59,913 bases of DNA from Clostridium sp. (GCA_031292145.1 JARLHR010000131.1:1-59913); one strand, 5' to 3'; shown: positions 36,748-46,463, counted from the first letter of the stretch. Numbers and translations: made by a program. The notes: generated from the sequence alone by a model not told the origin.

Positions 36748-36999
36748 ATTATAACTAAATTTAAGTAAATAGATGCATCAGAAATAAGTAACATGTTGTG
36801 TGCAGTGTTTCATTAGGAATTTAGATGGTTGTGATTCTTGAACATAAGTTGTTCCAAAAAGCTTGTTCAAAGCTTGTCTTTGAATCAAGCTTTTTGGGTA
36901 CAACTTATGTTCATAGAATCACCCATCTAAATTCCTTAGAAACCGAAACACAACATGTTACTTATTTCGGTTAACTACCACTTAAATTTAAGTTTTAAT
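36748..36999. repeat. Large palindromic element, copy B (complete)
   Basis: 252 bp flanked by TA (36746-36747 and 37000-37001). Terminal inverted repeats ATTATAACTAAATTTAAGT / ACTTAAATTTAAGTTTTAAT, and a long internal palindrome shared with copy A (27666-27850). No open frame inside. The right TA together with the first element base forms the TAA stop of the M13 peptidase gene. The structure fits a non-autonomous transposable element (MITE type) with a TA target. Confidence 0.82.
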
Positions 37000-39041
37000 T
37001 ACCAAATAGCAACTCTATTTTCAGGTTTGATATACATACCATCTTTTTCTGTAATACCATAGGTGTCATAAAACTTTTGAAATTGCGGTAATACTGCATT
37101 AACTCTAACTTTATTTGGCGAATGATTATCAACTATTAATGCATAATCTGCATATTCTTTTGTTGTCAATTGCCTCCAAGTAACTGCATAACTCTCAAAA
37201 AATGCCTTATAGTTTGGCTTGTCCATCGTATTTAATATATCCAAAAGGCAAGATACTCCTCCTATATCAGCAATATTTTCTCCTACTGTAAGATTTCCAT
37301 CTAGATTTTTTCCTGGTGCTACTTCAATTTGACTATAAAAATCTATTACTTTTTTAATCTTTTGTGTAAATTCTTCATAATCTTTTGTGCTCCACCAATT
37401 ATTAAGATTTCCATCAGCATCATATTTAGCACCAGTATTATCAAATGCATGGCTAATTTCATGACCAATGATAGCACCAATTCCACCTAAATTTGTTTCT
37501 TTAGTGGCATTCGTATCATAAAAATGTCCTTGAATAATTCCTCCTGGTATAGTAATTGAATTATCCGTTGCACTATAAAACGCATTAACTGTTTGAGGTT
37601 CAAAGGTATATTTCTTTTTATCTACTGGCTTGTTTATTCTATTAAACATCCTATCTTGTTCAAATGTTCTTAATGCCATTACATTATCAAAAAGCGAACC
37701 GCCCTCTTCATAAGATTTTATATTTACCGTTGAATAATCAACCCAATTTTCTGGATATCCTATTTTTATGGTCAATTTATCTAACTTATCAATAGCATTT
37801 TTCTTAGTTGATTCACTCATCCAATCTAAGTTATTGATTCGATTTTTATAAATTTCTATAATTTCCTTGGTTATACTCTCCACATCTTCCTTTGTTTTTT
37901 CAGAAACATATCTTTTTGCATATATCTTTCCAATAGCCATTCCCATTATAGAATTTATTGTATCAATAGAATCATCTTCTTTCGACGCTTCACCTGTCAT
38001 ACCAAGTAGATTATTAGCAAACTCCTTATTGGCCTTTTCGAAATCTTCACTTAAATAATTTGATGCATAAATTAAGTTAACTATTTCAAGATAATTTTTT
38101 ATAAGAGGTAAATTTTCTTGTGTATACATTTTATTAAATGCTTCTAACCATTTAGGATCTTCCAAGATAATCTTATTTGCTTTATCTATTCCTAAATCCT
38201 TCATAATAGTTGGTAAGTTTAGGTTAGGTGCTATATCATTTAGTTCATCTAAAGTATATACATTATAGGTAGCATCAATCAAATTCGAAACTGAGGCCTT
38301 TTCCTGTCTTCCCATAATATATGGAGCTATCATTCCTTCAAATTTAAACATATTATCAGTTTTTATCTTTGCTTCATCTTGAGTATATCCACTAAGTACT
38401 AAAAGCTTATTATAATAATCTTCAGTTAACTTTTTATTTCTAGCAGTACTTTCAGTTGGATTAGTATATTCATCTGAATCCCCTAAACTAAGACCTGTAT
38501 GATTTATATACAATATGTTTGATGTAACATCCTTTATATCCTTTTGTACAGAAAATTGCATTGTTGAATTTAATATTTTCCTATCACCCCACAATGCTGT
38601 AATATCATCTATTGTTTGTGCTGCTTTAATTTTATCTAAATTCTCTTCAACGGGCTTTAACCCATCTTCATTTCTTGCTTCTACATTAATAATATTATTA
38701 TATAAATTTATTATTTTCTTTTCATCACTATTTTCTCCATATTTATCTTTATCAATTATTAAACCATTAATTATATCTTTTATCTGTTTTGTTACATTCT
38801 TTTCAACATCATCAAAAGTAGATGTCGTTGATTGTCCATCTTCGATTTTTGCAGTATTAAGCCAATCATTATTTATTGCATCATAAAAATCATCTTGTAA
38901 TCTCACATTTTGATTATAATTTGTAGTTTGAGTTTTGGAAGCAACTTCTTCTGCTCTTACTACTGTATATGATGCGGGTGACATCATTAGCATAAATACC
39001 AATATACTTAGCGTAGCACCTAACCTTTTATATTTTTTCAT
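36999..39041 (-). CDS. Secreted M13-family zinc metallopeptidase (PepO/neprilysin type)
   Basis: 680 residues. An N-terminal signal peptide or anchor (SILVFMLMMSPASYTVVRA) indicates export, whereas lactic-acid-bacteria PepO is cytosolic. The N-terminal M13 domain starts VRLQDDFYDAINNDWL. The catalytic domain has NAFYSATDNSITIPGG, the zinc motif HEISH at 527-531, and the third ligand Glu in GENIADIGG at about 587-594. Expected to cleave small to medium peptides outside the cell. The stop codon is formed at the junction with the palindromic element. The next upstream gene also encodes an exported protein. Confidence 0.93.
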   Translation of the reverse strand: MKKYKRLGATLSILVFMLMMSPASYTVVRAEEVASKTQTTNYNQNVRLQDDFYDAINNDWLNTAKIEDGQSTTSTFDDVEKNVTKQIKDIINGLIIDKDKYGENSDEKKIINLYNNIINVEARNEDGLKPVEENLDKIKAAQTIDDITALWGDRKILNSTMQFSVQKDIKDVTSNILYINHTGLSLGDSDEYTNPTESTARNKKLTEDYYNKLLVLSGYTQDEAKIKTDNMFKFEGMIAPYIMGRQEKASVSNLIDATYNVYTLDELNDIAPNLNLPTIMKDLGIDKANKIILEDPKWLEAFNKMYTQENLPLIKNYLEIVNLIYASNYLSEDFEKANKEFANNLLGMTGEASKEDDSIDTINSIMGMAIGKIYAKRYVSEKTKEDVESITKEIIEIYKNRINNLDWMSESTKKNAIDKLDKLTIKIGYPENWVDYSTVNIKSYEEGGSLFDNVMALRTFEQDRMFNRINKPVDKKKYTFEPQTVNAFYSATDNSITIPGGIIQGHFYDTNATKETNLGGIGAIIGHEISHAFDNTGAKYDADGNLNNWWSTKDYEEFTQKIKKVIDFYSQIEVAPGKNLDGNLTVGENIADIGGVSCLLDILNTMDKPNYKAFFESYAVTWRQLTTKEYADYALIVDNHSPNKVRVNAVLPQFQKFYDTYGITEKDGMYIKPENRVAIW

Positions 39042-39110
39042 TATTAAACCTCTCTTCTTAAATATGGTTTTATCAGTTATTAATGTATTAATCGTTTATA
39101 TAGTTTTCTG

Positions 39111-40511
39111 TTAATAGTTTGGCTCGTCCAAGTAAATGTATCCATATAAATAATTTGTATCATATATTTCTTTATAATTAAAAGTTCCCCCATCCCATGT
39201 AGATTCAGATATGTAAATACTTCCATTTTGAATATTTTCAACAACAGCTACATGTCCACATCCACCTGATCCTGGTAAATCTGACCTCCACACTGCAATA
39301 GCACCCACTCTAGGTTCTGAACCGCATTGATATTTACCACTATTTTTATTTGCTTCCCACCATTCATAAGCATCACCTACAAAACCTGCGTCAGTCGGCT
39401 TATTCCCAGTAATTTCCCAAGCTCGTCCCCATGCGTACCATGTACAATTTCCTTTGATTACTTTTTCTCCATCAGAAAATGGTGGCGATAATTTTATCTT
39501 ATAAAATAAATTTCCATCTGAATAATAATATTTATTATCTAAGCTCGGTTCTGTATCTCTTGCAGGTCCTAATTTTACCAAACTTACTTTTTGGCTCTCA
39601 TTATTTATTGTTAAAGCAGTTGTATTTACACTATTGTAAGAATTTACAACAAGTGGATTGACAATAGTTTTAGTAGAAGTATTATCTGAATTTGCAACAA
39701 GTGGATTGACAATAGTTTCAGTAGAAGTATTGTCTGATCCCTCTAAACTAATCCATTGAGAACTTACCCATCCTTTTTTTCCACTTAAAAGTATTGGGTA
39801 AAACCCATTCTTTTCATCATCAATAATTGTAACTTCAGCTCCATTTGCTATTGATCCTATTATATCTGACGAAAGTGTTGCATCCGAACGAACATTTAGT
39901 GAATCACTATTAGTTGAAACATAACCTATGTTTGAATGCATAGCATCGTTTACTTTAGTTTCATTTCCCAAATCTGGCCTTTTTTCCTGATTTACATAAT
40001 CGCTATCTAACATTGCTCCACTGTCTGAAAAGTTGTACACCTTTCCATCAATTGTAACAGTACCGGTCTGCATTTCTCCATTTGAATTTGTAAAATATTC
40101 AATACCATTATCATTGATCCATCCAACGCTCATTTGTCCGCTGCTAGATAGGTTGTACCAATTTCCATTGTCCTTAAGCCATCCAGCATACATTGTTCCA
40201 TCATTATTAAAATAATACCATTTTCCATTAATGAGTTTCCAACCAGTATTCATTTGTCCACCACTTGATAGGCTGTACCAAATCCCATTGTCCTTAAGCC
40301 AGCCAGTATACATTGTTCCATCATTATTAAAATAGTACCAATTACCATCAACTGCCTTCCATCCAACTGCCTTAGTTCCATCTTCTATCCAATTCCAGTT
40401 ATCCTGTGAATCTTCAATCCATTTAGCTGAAGCCGATATAGTATGCATGCTTGTTATTATTAATGTTGCCATTCCGATTACTATTATCTTCTTAAGAAAT
40501 TCTCTCTTCAC
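39111..40511 (-). CDS. Secreted cell-wall protein: CW-binding repeats, SH3, CHAP amidase/peptidase
   Basis: 466 residues. Signal peptide (IIVIGMATLIITSMHTISASA). Then about six to seven CW-binding (choline-binding-like) repeats of GWLKDNGIWYSLSSGGQM type (about 35-170), a bacterial SH3 domain (about 195-255, LNVRSDATLSSDIIG), a linker with a duplicated TIVNPLVxNS motif, and a C-terminal CHAP domain with the catalytic Cys in GNCTWYAWG and His in GHVAVVE. Probably a peptidoglycan hydrolase acting in growth, separation or lysis. Next to the exported M13 peptidase, 70 bp apart. Confidence 0.92.
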   Translation of the reverse strand: MKREFLKKIIVIGMATLIITSMHTISASAKWIEDSQDNWNWIEDGTKAVGWKAVDGNWYYFNNDGTMYTGWLKDNGIWYSLSSGGQMNTGWKLINGKWYYFNNDGTMYAGWLKDNGNWYNLSSSGQMSVGWINDNGIEYFTNSNGEMQTGTVTIDGKVYNFSDSGAMLDSDYVNQEKRPDLGNETKVNDAMHSNIGYVSTNSDSLNVRSDATLSSDIIGSIANGAEVTIIDDEKNGFYPILLSGKKGWVSSQWISLEGSDNTSTETIVNPLVANSDNTSTKTIVNPLVVNSYNSVNTTALTINNESQKVSLVKLGPARDTEPSLDNKYYYSDGNLFYKIKLSPPFSDGEKVIKGNCTWYAWGRAWEITGNKPTDAGFVGDAYEWWEANKNSGKYQCGSEPRVGAIAVWRSDLPGSGGCGHVAVVENIQNGSIYISESTWDGGTFNYKEIYDTNYLYGYIYLDEPNY

Positions 40512-40871
40512 TTGTTCTGTCCCCTTTACTAATTATTCCTTAAAATTTGCTTATCTTATGTTAAATTAATGTTCATTAATTTTAATCTTCAACAAATTAC
40601 AGCTAATTAAATTAAAATCATAACTCAACTTAATTTAAGTTAAGTTAATTCTTTCATTTTTAAAATTATGAAAATTAAACAAATTAACCCTATATATAAA
40701 ATATTAACTTAAAACTTAAGAATTCACAATTAAAATTCAACATCAAAAATAACAAATGCCTGTCTATTAATTACAAAATTCTCATTTTTATAATTAACAG
40801 ACAAGCACTTTTTATTTACTACTATTAAATTTTGTAACACTCCAAATTCCTCTAAACAAAAATTTAAGTTA
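40512..40871. other. Intergenic region between bofA and the CHAP gene
   Basis: About 360 bp, very AT-rich, with several TTAA-rich runs. Holds the CHAP gene promoter and the bofA terminator at 40757-40807. No other feature recognised. Confidence 0.45.
40757..40807 (-). terminator. Intrinsic terminator after bofA
   Basis: Long imperfect stem TGCTTGTCTGTTAATTA / TAATTAATAGACAGGCA on the minus strand, followed by TTTGTTATTTTT. It lies about 65 bp after the bofA stop. Confidence 0.72.
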
Positions 40872-41141
40872 CTATAGAAATAATCCTATTATAATTAGTA
40901 CAACAACGCCAGGTATACCAAAAAATCCTGCAATAAGAGCCGTAATAGGATTGATCGCTAATGAAAAGTTAGTGTGTATGCCTAATAAATTAAGATGTGC
41001 AATTATAAAATTTACTGCATATAATATAACAACTCCTATTATTCCGTTTATAATTATTTTTATTGGCCACTTTAATAATTTAAGTACTAAAAATAATACT
41101 ACTATTCCTACCAATCCATATATTAAATATTGTACCTCCAT
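40872..41141 (-). CDS. bofA: Pro-sigma-K processing inhibitor BofA family
   Basis: 89 residues, almost entirely hydrophobic, with three predicted TM helices (VGIVVLFLVLKLLKWPIKI, GIIGVVILYAVNFIIAHLN, and a C-terminal FFGIPGVVVLIIIGLFL). The FGIPGV motif at the end is the family hallmark. In spore formers BofA holds the SpoIVFB protease inactive until engulfment. Its place after recR and the DUF2508 gene is the standard clostridial order. Confidence 0.92.
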   Translation of the reverse strand: MEVQYLIYGLVGIVVLFLVLKLLKWPIKIIINGIIGVVILYAVNFIIAHLNLLGIHTNFSLAINPITALIAGFFGIPGVVVLIIIGLFL

Positions 41142-41162
41142 TTTTAACTCTCCCCATTTTAG

Positions 41163-41444
41163 TTATTCAGCAATTTGCACGTTTTTGTCTAAGATATAAC
41201 TATTTGCTACACTTATACCTTTCTCCCTTGCTATTGATAATAGATAGTCATATCTCTTTCTGGCTACATTTTCCGAATAGATTGCTACTTCTATTAATCT
41301 GTCATCGTTAACATTATTAAACATACTGCGAGCAACATTTATTTCCATCTTTGCAACTTCCATATCTTCTAATAACTTTACATACATGTCATCATTGTCA
41401 TCAGCCTTGCTAATCAGGTATTCTACAATATTATTTTTATTCAT
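41163..41444 (-). CDS. DUF2508 (YaaL-like) family protein
   Basis: 93 residues, mainly helical and acidic, with the conserved MEVAKMEINVARSMFNNV and RKRYDYLLSIAREKG. Same family as B. subtilis YaaL, which likewise lies between recR and bofA. Function unknown. It is 21 bp before bofA, so the two form an operon; the 221-bp gap to recR includes an inverted repeat. Confidence 0.85.
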   Translation of the reverse strand: MNKNNIVEYLISKADDNDDMYVKLLEDMEVAKMEINVARSMFNNVNDDRLIEVAIYSENVARKRYDYLLSIAREKGISVANSYILDKNVQIAE

Positions 41445-41632
41445 GTAAATCCCTCCAAAAACTTCTTATTACCATTTTATCCATCAGGAGGTAAAAATAT
41501 ACATATTGTAATCTTATATTTTTTATATACTTGTAACACTTTTTATATTTTATTATATATTATTCAGTATAAGAAGCTTTTCACTCATGTTAGACAAAAA
41601 CTTCTAACTCCCATCTACGTAACACTTTTTTT

Positions 41633-41657
41633 AGGAACCTGGTATTTTTAGGTTCCT
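41633..41657 (+). terminator. Hairpin between recR and the DUF2508 gene
   Basis: AGGAACCT / AGGTTCCT with a 9-nt loop. Both flanks are T runs on the plus strand, so it would terminate plus-strand rather than recR transcripts. There is no plus-strand gene nearby, so its role is unclear. Confidence 0.45.
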
Positions 41658-41665
41658 ATGTTTTT

Positions 41666-42265
41666 TTAAAGTTCTTTTCTTCCTTCTAAAGCCTTAGATA
41701 ATGTAACTTCATCTGCATAATCTAAATCTCCACCTACCGGTATTCCTGCTGCAATTCTAGTTACCTTGATATCAAGCGGCTTAAGTACCTTTGATATATA
41801 CATAGCCGTTGCTTCTCCTTCTATGTTAGGATTAGTTGCAAGTATTACTTCCTTTACATCTTCATTCATTCTTGAAACAAGCTCTCTAATTCTAATATCT
41901 TGAGGACCCCGACCCTGCATTGGAGATATATTTCCATGTAATACATGATATACGCCATTATATTCTTTAACTTTTTCCATTGTCATAATATCTTTTGGCT
42001 GCTCCACAACGCATATCGTTCCTTTGTCTCTATTTGGATTTTCACATAATGGACATGGGTCTTTGTCCGTAAAATTTCCGCATACAGAACAATATTTAAT
42101 TGTCCCCCTTGCTTGAATTAAGGCATTCGCAAATTCCTTTACTTCATCATCTGGAAGATTTAAAATATGTAAAGTAAGCCTTTGTGCAGTTTTTTGTCCT
42201 ATGCTTGGTAATTTTGCAAACTCCTCCATTAACTTTTCTATGGCTACTGGATAAAATTCCATCAT
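41666..42265 (-). CDS. recR: Recombination mediator RecR
   Basis: 199 residues. N-terminal helix-hairpin-helix ([15 protein letters not shown]), the four-cysteine zinc finger [16 protein letters not shown] at about 57-72, and a Toprim domain ([29 protein letters not shown]). Acts with RecO/RecF in loading RecA at gaps. Part of the dnaX-ybaB-recR order, but separated from ybaB by 443 bp containing a terminator and a repeat element, so it is probably transcribed from its own promoter. Confidence 0.96.
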   Translation of the reverse strand: MMEFYPVAIEKLMEEFAKLPSIGQKTAQRLTLHILNLPDDEVKEFANALIQARGTIKYCSVCGNFTDKDPCPLCENPNRDKGTICVVEQPKDIMTMEKVKEYNGVYHVLHGNISPMQGRGPQDIRIRELVSRMNEDVKEVILATNPNIEGEATAMYISKVLKPLDIKVTRIAAGIPVGGDLDYADEVTLSKALEGRKEL

Positions 42266-42424
42266 AACTTAACCTTCTCCTTATACTTCGTTCTTATTTA
42301 TTAGCCGCTTACGCTTCATATCTGTATAGGGTAAATTAACAATTTAAATACTTTGAAATTGTTAAATATGCCTAAGCTTTTTTGAGCCTTTGAAATTAAA
42401 AAATTCAATACTTTTCTATGTATT

Positions 42425-42468
42425 TAAAAAGCATACAGCTTGAAGGAGAATCCAGCAACCTGTATGCT
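42425..42468 (-). terminator. Intrinsic terminator between ybaB and recR
   Basis: Stem AGCATACAG / CTGTATGCT on the minus strand followed by TTTTTAAA. It lies just beyond the R element that follows ybaB. Confidence 0.8.
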
Positions 42469-42481
42469 AAGTGATTTCTTA

Positions 42482-42709
42482 AGGCACATGAAAGAAAATA
42501 ACAAGTCCAAAATGCCATGATTATTTTTCATCAGGCAAGGAAGTAGATTGGCCTCATAGCGTGCCTATTAGCGCAATCTACTGACGTGAGCAGTGAAGCC
42601 AAATCTATGATTTGGTGTGAATCGCTTACTCAGTGAGCGTATGCGAATCGAGCTTCATCTGATGGGAAATAGGCTTGGCAGATGGACTTGTTATTTTTTT
42701 GATTGTGCC
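42482..42709. repeat. R-family element copy 3 (longest)
   Basis: 228 bp flanked by TA at 42480-42481 and 42710-42711. Ends AGGCACATGAAAG and GATTGTGCC; subterminal inverted repeat AATAACAAGTCC / GGACTTGTTATT. It contains several internal palindromes. The TA at its right border plus the first element base make the TAG stop of ybaB. Confidence 0.82.
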
Positions 42710-43047
42710 TAAAATAGTCCTGGCATTCCGCCTGTTAGTCTACCCATTTTACTTGCAGATTCTTCTTCTGCCTTCTTTATTGCTTCATTAACAGCGCTCA
42801 TTACTAGATCTTCAAGCATTTCTACATCATCAGGATCTACAACTTCTGGTTTTATCTTAATTGCTGTTACTTCTTTTTTTCCAGTTATTTTTACTACTAC
42901 AGCACCACCACCTACTGATGCTTCAAATTCTTTTGTTTCCATCTCTTTTTGCATATCTTCCATTTGCTTTTGAAGCTTTTGTGCTTGCTTCATAAGGTTA
43001 TTCATGTTTCCTCCGCCAAAACCTCCTGGAAATCCACCTTTTGCCAT
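42709..43047 (-). CDS. ybaB: YbaB/EbfC nucleoid-associated protein
   Basis: 112 residues. Glycine-rich start [21 protein letters not shown], a coiled coil of Lys/Gln/Glu, and the conserved [16 protein letters not shown] strand; ends [12 protein letters not shown], the usual family tail. Binds DNA as a dimer. Follows dnaX, as in most bacteria. The TAG stop is created at the junction with an R element, but the protein end matches the family, so no coding sequence seems to be lost. Confidence 0.95.
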   Translation of the reverse strand: MAKGGFPGGFGGGNMNNLMKQAQKLQKQMEDMQKEMETKEFEASVGGGAVVVKITGKKEVTAIKIKPEVVDPDDVEMLEDLVMSAVNEAIKKAEEESASKMGRLTGGMPGLF

Positions 43048-43069
43048 AAAAAATCCTCCTCTTTACTTG

Positions 43070-43089
43070 GGCATATTTAAAAATATGCC
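43070..43089. repeat. Solo R-type terminal palindrome
   Basis: GGCATATTT-AA-AAATATGCC followed by TTA. The sequence equals the two ends of an R element (compare 49501-49625) joined back to back, as if the interior had been deleted. It lies in the ybaB 5' region. Confidence 0.5.
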
Positions 43090-43138
43090 TTAAATTTCAT
43101 TTATTAATTATAAAACATCTTTGTATAGTTGACAATGT

Positions 43139-43167
43139 ACAATGTACAATTGTCAATTGTACATTGT
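43139..43167. repeat. Perfect 29-bp palindrome between dnaX and ybaB
   Basis: ACAATGTACAATTG-T-CAATTGTACATTGT, with an extra tandem ACAATGT copy just before it. It could form a hairpin in the dnaX-ybaB transcript. Similar GTACAATTGACAATTGTAC strings are often scattered in clostridial intergenic DNA. Confidence 0.6.
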
Positions 43168-43181
43168 TAGTTGATTTGATA

Positions 43182-44813
43182 TTATTCATCATAAACTTCA
43201 AAAGGTATCCCTGCTATTCTTTCTTTTAGTAAATCTTCTTTGTCCTGATATTCATTATCTTCTTTTACTATATAATCTACTGATACTTTTTCTTTTAGAG
43301 TTTCTGAAAATACTGAATTTACAATTTCTCTATACTCTAACTTTTGCAATCTCTGTTTATTAAATGCATACATTGCATCATATTCTAATATAACAACACC
43401 GTTTTTAACGTTATATGGCTTAGCTGTAACTATTGATGCATAAACAATCATTGCTCGTTTTGACTTGAACTTCTCCAGTATTTCAGTACAAGACCTACCG
43501 ACATCATCTATTGTTATCTTAGAATTTGGATTTACTTCTAACTTTTCCTCAGCGTCAGCATTAGTTTTAACTTTATTTAGTTTATTTAAAATAGCTTCAT
43601 TATTATTATGTGCATAATTGGTATCTTCATTAATTTTTTGCCCTTGAACTATTTGTATTTTTCCGCCTTTTATCGATTCCTCAAGTTGATTTATTCGTGA
43701 TAATATAATTTCATTTGATGTATCATACTCTATTTTGCACATCTTTATTATAGCAAGCTCTAAATACAACCTGCTCTGCTTGCTTACCCTTGAATTTAAT
43801 TCTGCATCTTGAAGGACTCTAATATGTCTCATTATTTCTTCTACCCTGATTTTTTTCCCTTGTTCTTTAACCAAGTAGATATTTTCAAGAGACATATCCA
43901 AAACTTCTTCTGGATTATTTGTAACCTTTACCATAAGTAAATTTCTAAAATGAGCTATTAAGTCCTTTATAAATAGTTGCATATCCTTCCCTGAATAAAC
44001 GAGTTTATCAACTATAACCATTGATTTCTCAATACTTCTATCTATAATCGCATAAGTTATGTCAAATAAATACTCATTAGTCACAAGTCCTAATATACTT
44101 ACTAGATCTTCATAGTTAATTTGCTTTTCACCCATGGCAATTGCTTGATCTAATATGCTCAATGCATCTCTCATCGCGCCATCGCAAACCCTTGAAATTA
44201 AATCTAAGCTTTTTTGCTCATAAGCTACATTTTGAACTTCAACAATTATTTTAAGTCTATCAGAAATTTCTTTTTGATTTATTCTTTTAAAATCAAACCT
44301 TTGACATCTAGATAAAATTGTTATAGGCAATTTTTGGGGATCTGTAGTTGCTAATATAAATATTACATTCCTTGGTGGTTCTTCTAAAGTTTTTAAGAAT
44401 GCATTAACGGCTCCAACTGATAACATATGAACCTCATCCATTATATATATCTTATATCTAGCTTCTTGAGGCGGATATTTTGTATCATCTATGATATCTC
44501 TGATTTTATCAATACCATTATTAGATGCTGCATCAAGTTCTGTTACATCAATTGCTAATCCCGCATTTATCTTTTTACACATTTCGCATTCATTACAAGG
44601 TTCTCCATTATGTAAATCTAAACAGTTTAGCGCTTTTGCCATTACCTTAGCAGTAGATGTTTTACCTGTTCCTCTTGTTCCACAAAAAAGATATGCATGT
44701 GCAATTCTATCATTTAAAATTTCATTCTTTAATGTTGTAGTTATGTGCTCTTGACCAACGACATCTTCAAATTTTTTTGGTCTCCACTCTCTATATAGTG
44801 CTGTATAACCCAC
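43182..44813 (-). CDS. dnaX: DNA polymerase III subunits gamma/tau
   Basis: 543 residues. Begins MGYTALYREWRPKKFEDVVGQ. Walker A GTRGTGKTS at about 45, zinc module cysteines CLDLHNGEPCNECEMC, Walker B YIMDEVHML and sensor 1 FILATTDPQKLP. The C-terminal tau part is diverged as usual. Clamp-loader ATPase that organises the replisome. First gene of the dnaX-ybaB unit, 134 bp apart. No clear slippery A-run/gamma frameshift site was sought or confirmed. Confidence 0.96.
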   Translation of the reverse strand: MGYTALYREWRPKKFEDVVGQEHITTTLKNEILNDRIAHAYLFCGTRGTGKTSTAKVMAKALNCLDLHNGEPCNECEMCKKINAGLAIDVTELDAASNNGIDKIRDIIDDTKYPPQEARYKIYIMDEVHMLSVGAVNAFLKTLEEPPRNVIFILATTDPQKLPITILSRCQRFDFKRINQKEISDRLKIIVEVQNVAYEQKSLDLISRVCDGAMRDALSILDQAIAMGEKQINYEDLVSILGLVTNEYLFDITYAIIDRSIEKSMVIVDKLVYSGKDMQLFIKDLIAHFRNLLMVKVTNNPEEVLDMSLENIYLVKEQGKKIRVEEIMRHIRVLQDAELNSRVSKQSRLYLELAIIKMCKIEYDTSNEIILSRINQLEESIKGGKIQIVQGQKINEDTNYAHNNNEAILNKLNKVKTNADAEEKLEVNPNSKITIDDVGRSCTEILEKFKSKRAMIVYASIVTAKPYNVKNGVVILEYDAMYAFNKQRLQKLEYREIVNSVFSETLKEKVSVDYIVKEDNEYQDKEDLLKERIAGIPFEVYDE

Positions 44814-44968
44814 AGGCTATCACCTCGTTATTTCTTAAATATAAACTTATTATACACTACTAACTAAATAATTTGTATAATACCCCATTTAAAAATTTTT
44901 ACCTTTTATTTAAGCAAATAGGAATTAGGCGCAAAAAAGATGCAATGTATATTTTTTAGTAATATACC

Positions 44969-44998
44969 TTAGACTTTGTTAGGTTATTATTATATACT
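44969..44998 (+). promoter_or_regulatory. Candidate vegetative promoter of thyA-folA
   Basis: TTAGAC (44969-44974), 18-bp spacer, TATACT (44993-44998). About 60 bp upstream of thyA. A reasonable but not strong sigma-A match. Confidence 0.4.
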
Positions 44999-45061
44999 AA
45001 AATAGTTAATATATTAAAAGAATCTTAAAACATATTGGATAACTTAGGAGGCATTAATAAA

Positions 45062-45853
45062 ATGAGTTTATATGATGATAAATACTTATCTATTGCCAAT
45101 AATATATTGGAAAATGGATACTTTGATAATAACAGAACTGGAGTAAAGACTTACAAATTACCTCATCAAATGATGCAATTCAATTTAGAAAAAGAATTCC
45201 CCATATTGACAACAAAATTTGTAGCTTTCAAAACTGCTGTCAAAGAACTTCTATGGATATTTAAAGACCAATCAAATGATGTCAAAGCTCTTCAAGCTCA
45301 AAACGTAAAAATTTGGGATGAATGGATGATGGATGATGGAACTATTGGAACTTCTTATGGATGGGTAGTTAAGAAATTCAATCAAATAGATAACTTGATA
45401 GATGCTTTAAAAAATAATCCTCAAGATAGACGAATGATGCTTAATCTATGGCAAATACCTTACTTAGATGGTGGTGCTTTATATCCTTGCTGCTTTCTTA
45501 CAATGTGGGATGTAACAGATGGAAAGCTTAACTGCATGCTTGTTCAAAGAAGTGGGGATTGGGGGCTTGGAGTTCCATTTAATACATCTCAATATGCTGT
45601 TTTAGTTCATTTACTAGCACAAGCTACAGGACATAAACCTGGATTATTTACTCACGTAATAAATAATGCTCATATCTATGAAAACCAAATTGAAGGATTA
45701 AAACTTCAATTAACAAGAAAAAATGATGCTTATGAAGCCCCTAAGCTTTGGATTAATCCTGATATTAAGGATTTCTATGATTTCACACCAGATGATATAA
45801 AGCTCGAAAATTATAAACATCATGAAACAATAAAGATGGACGTATCAGTATAG
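45062..45853 (+). CDS. thyA: Thymidylate synthase
   Basis: Converts dUMP and methylene-THF to dTMP and DHF. About 263 residues from the ATG at 45062, which has AGGAGG 9 nt upstream; an earlier in-frame ATG at 45035 lacks a site. [11 protein letters not shown] and [10 protein letters not shown] (arginines for phosphate), the catalytic Cys in YPCCFLTMW, and [17 protein letters not shown] are visible. The residue after the catalytic Cys is another Cys, where E. coli-type enzymes have His. Paired with folA, which regenerates THF. Confidence 0.95.
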   Translation: MSLYDDKYLSIANNILENGYFDNNRTGVKTYKLPHQMMQFNLEKEFPILTTKFVAFKTAVKELLWIFKDQSNDVKALQAQNVKIWDEWMMDDGTIGTSYGWVVKKFNQIDNLIDALKNNPQDRRMMLNLWQIPYLDGGALYPCCFLTMWDVTDGKLNCMLVQRSGDWGLGVPFNTSQYAVLVHLLAQATGHKPGLFTHVINNAHIYENQIEGLKLQLTRKNDAYEAPKLWINPDIKDFYDFTPDDIKLENYKHHETIKMDVSV

Positions 45854-45888
45854 TAACAATTACTGAATTGATTAGGAGGACTTAATAA

Positions 45889-46380
45889 ATGATATCTATA
45901 ATTGTAGCTGTAGCTAAAGATAATGTTATTGGGAAAGATAATAAATTATTGTGGCACATCTCAGAAGATTTAAAAAGATTTAAAAGAATTACTACAAATA
46001 AAAAGATGATTATGGGAAGAAAAACCTTTCAATCATTACCTGGGATTTTACCAAATAGAGAACACATAATTATAACTAGAGATAAAAATTTTATAATTGA
46101 TTCTGATAAGGTAGAAATTGTTCATGATTTAAGTTCATTACTTGAAATGTATTCAAAATGCCAAGAAGAAATCTTTATCATTGGTGGTGCTGAAATTTAT
46201 AAACAATTTCTTCCTTATGCTCAAAAATTATATTTGACTAAAGTAGAAGAAGCTTTTGAAGGCGATACTTATTTTCCTGAAATTAATTATGATGAATTTA
46301 AAACAGAATACATATCAGAACAATTTACAGATGAAAAGAATGGACTTCATTATACTTTTATAGATTTAAAAAGAATTTAG
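45889..46380 (+). CDS. folA: Dihydrofolate reductase
   Basis: 163 residues. Starts MISIIVAVAKDNVIGKDNKLLWH, with the conserved WHISEDLKRFKRIT, MIMGRKTFQSLPG and IIGGAEIYKQFLPYA, and ends YTFIDLKRI. NADPH-dependent reduction of the DHF produced by ThyA. 35 bp after thyA with AGGAGG 8 nt before the ATG; clearly an operon. Confidence 0.96.
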   Translation: MISIIVAVAKDNVIGKDNKLLWHISEDLKRFKRITTNKKMIMGRKTFQSLPGILPNREHIIITRDKNFIIDSDKVEIVHDLSSLLEMYSKCQEEIFIIGGAEIYKQFLPYAQKLYLTKVEEAFEGDTYFPEINYDEFKTEYISEQFTDEKNGLHYTFIDLKRI

Positions 46381-46389
46381 CAATAAATC

Positions 46390-46429
46390 ATCATAGTAAA
46401 AAATACCGAAGATATTTCTTACTATGATG
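46390..46429 (+). terminator. Hairpin after folA
   Basis: ATCATAGTAA / TTACTATGAT with an 18-nt loop, starting 10 bp after the folA stop. It lacks a clear T run, so it may be a weak terminator or a 3'-end stabiliser before the FAH gene. Confidence 0.45.
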
Positions 46430-46463
46430 CAAACTCTTAACTGAACAAAGGGGGGTTTTATAT

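Noticed and set aside
27647-36999. CRISPR array or phage attachment sites formed by the repeated palindromes
   Set aside because: There are only two copies 9 kb apart, each internally palindromic and without regular spacers; no cas or integrase genes are present.
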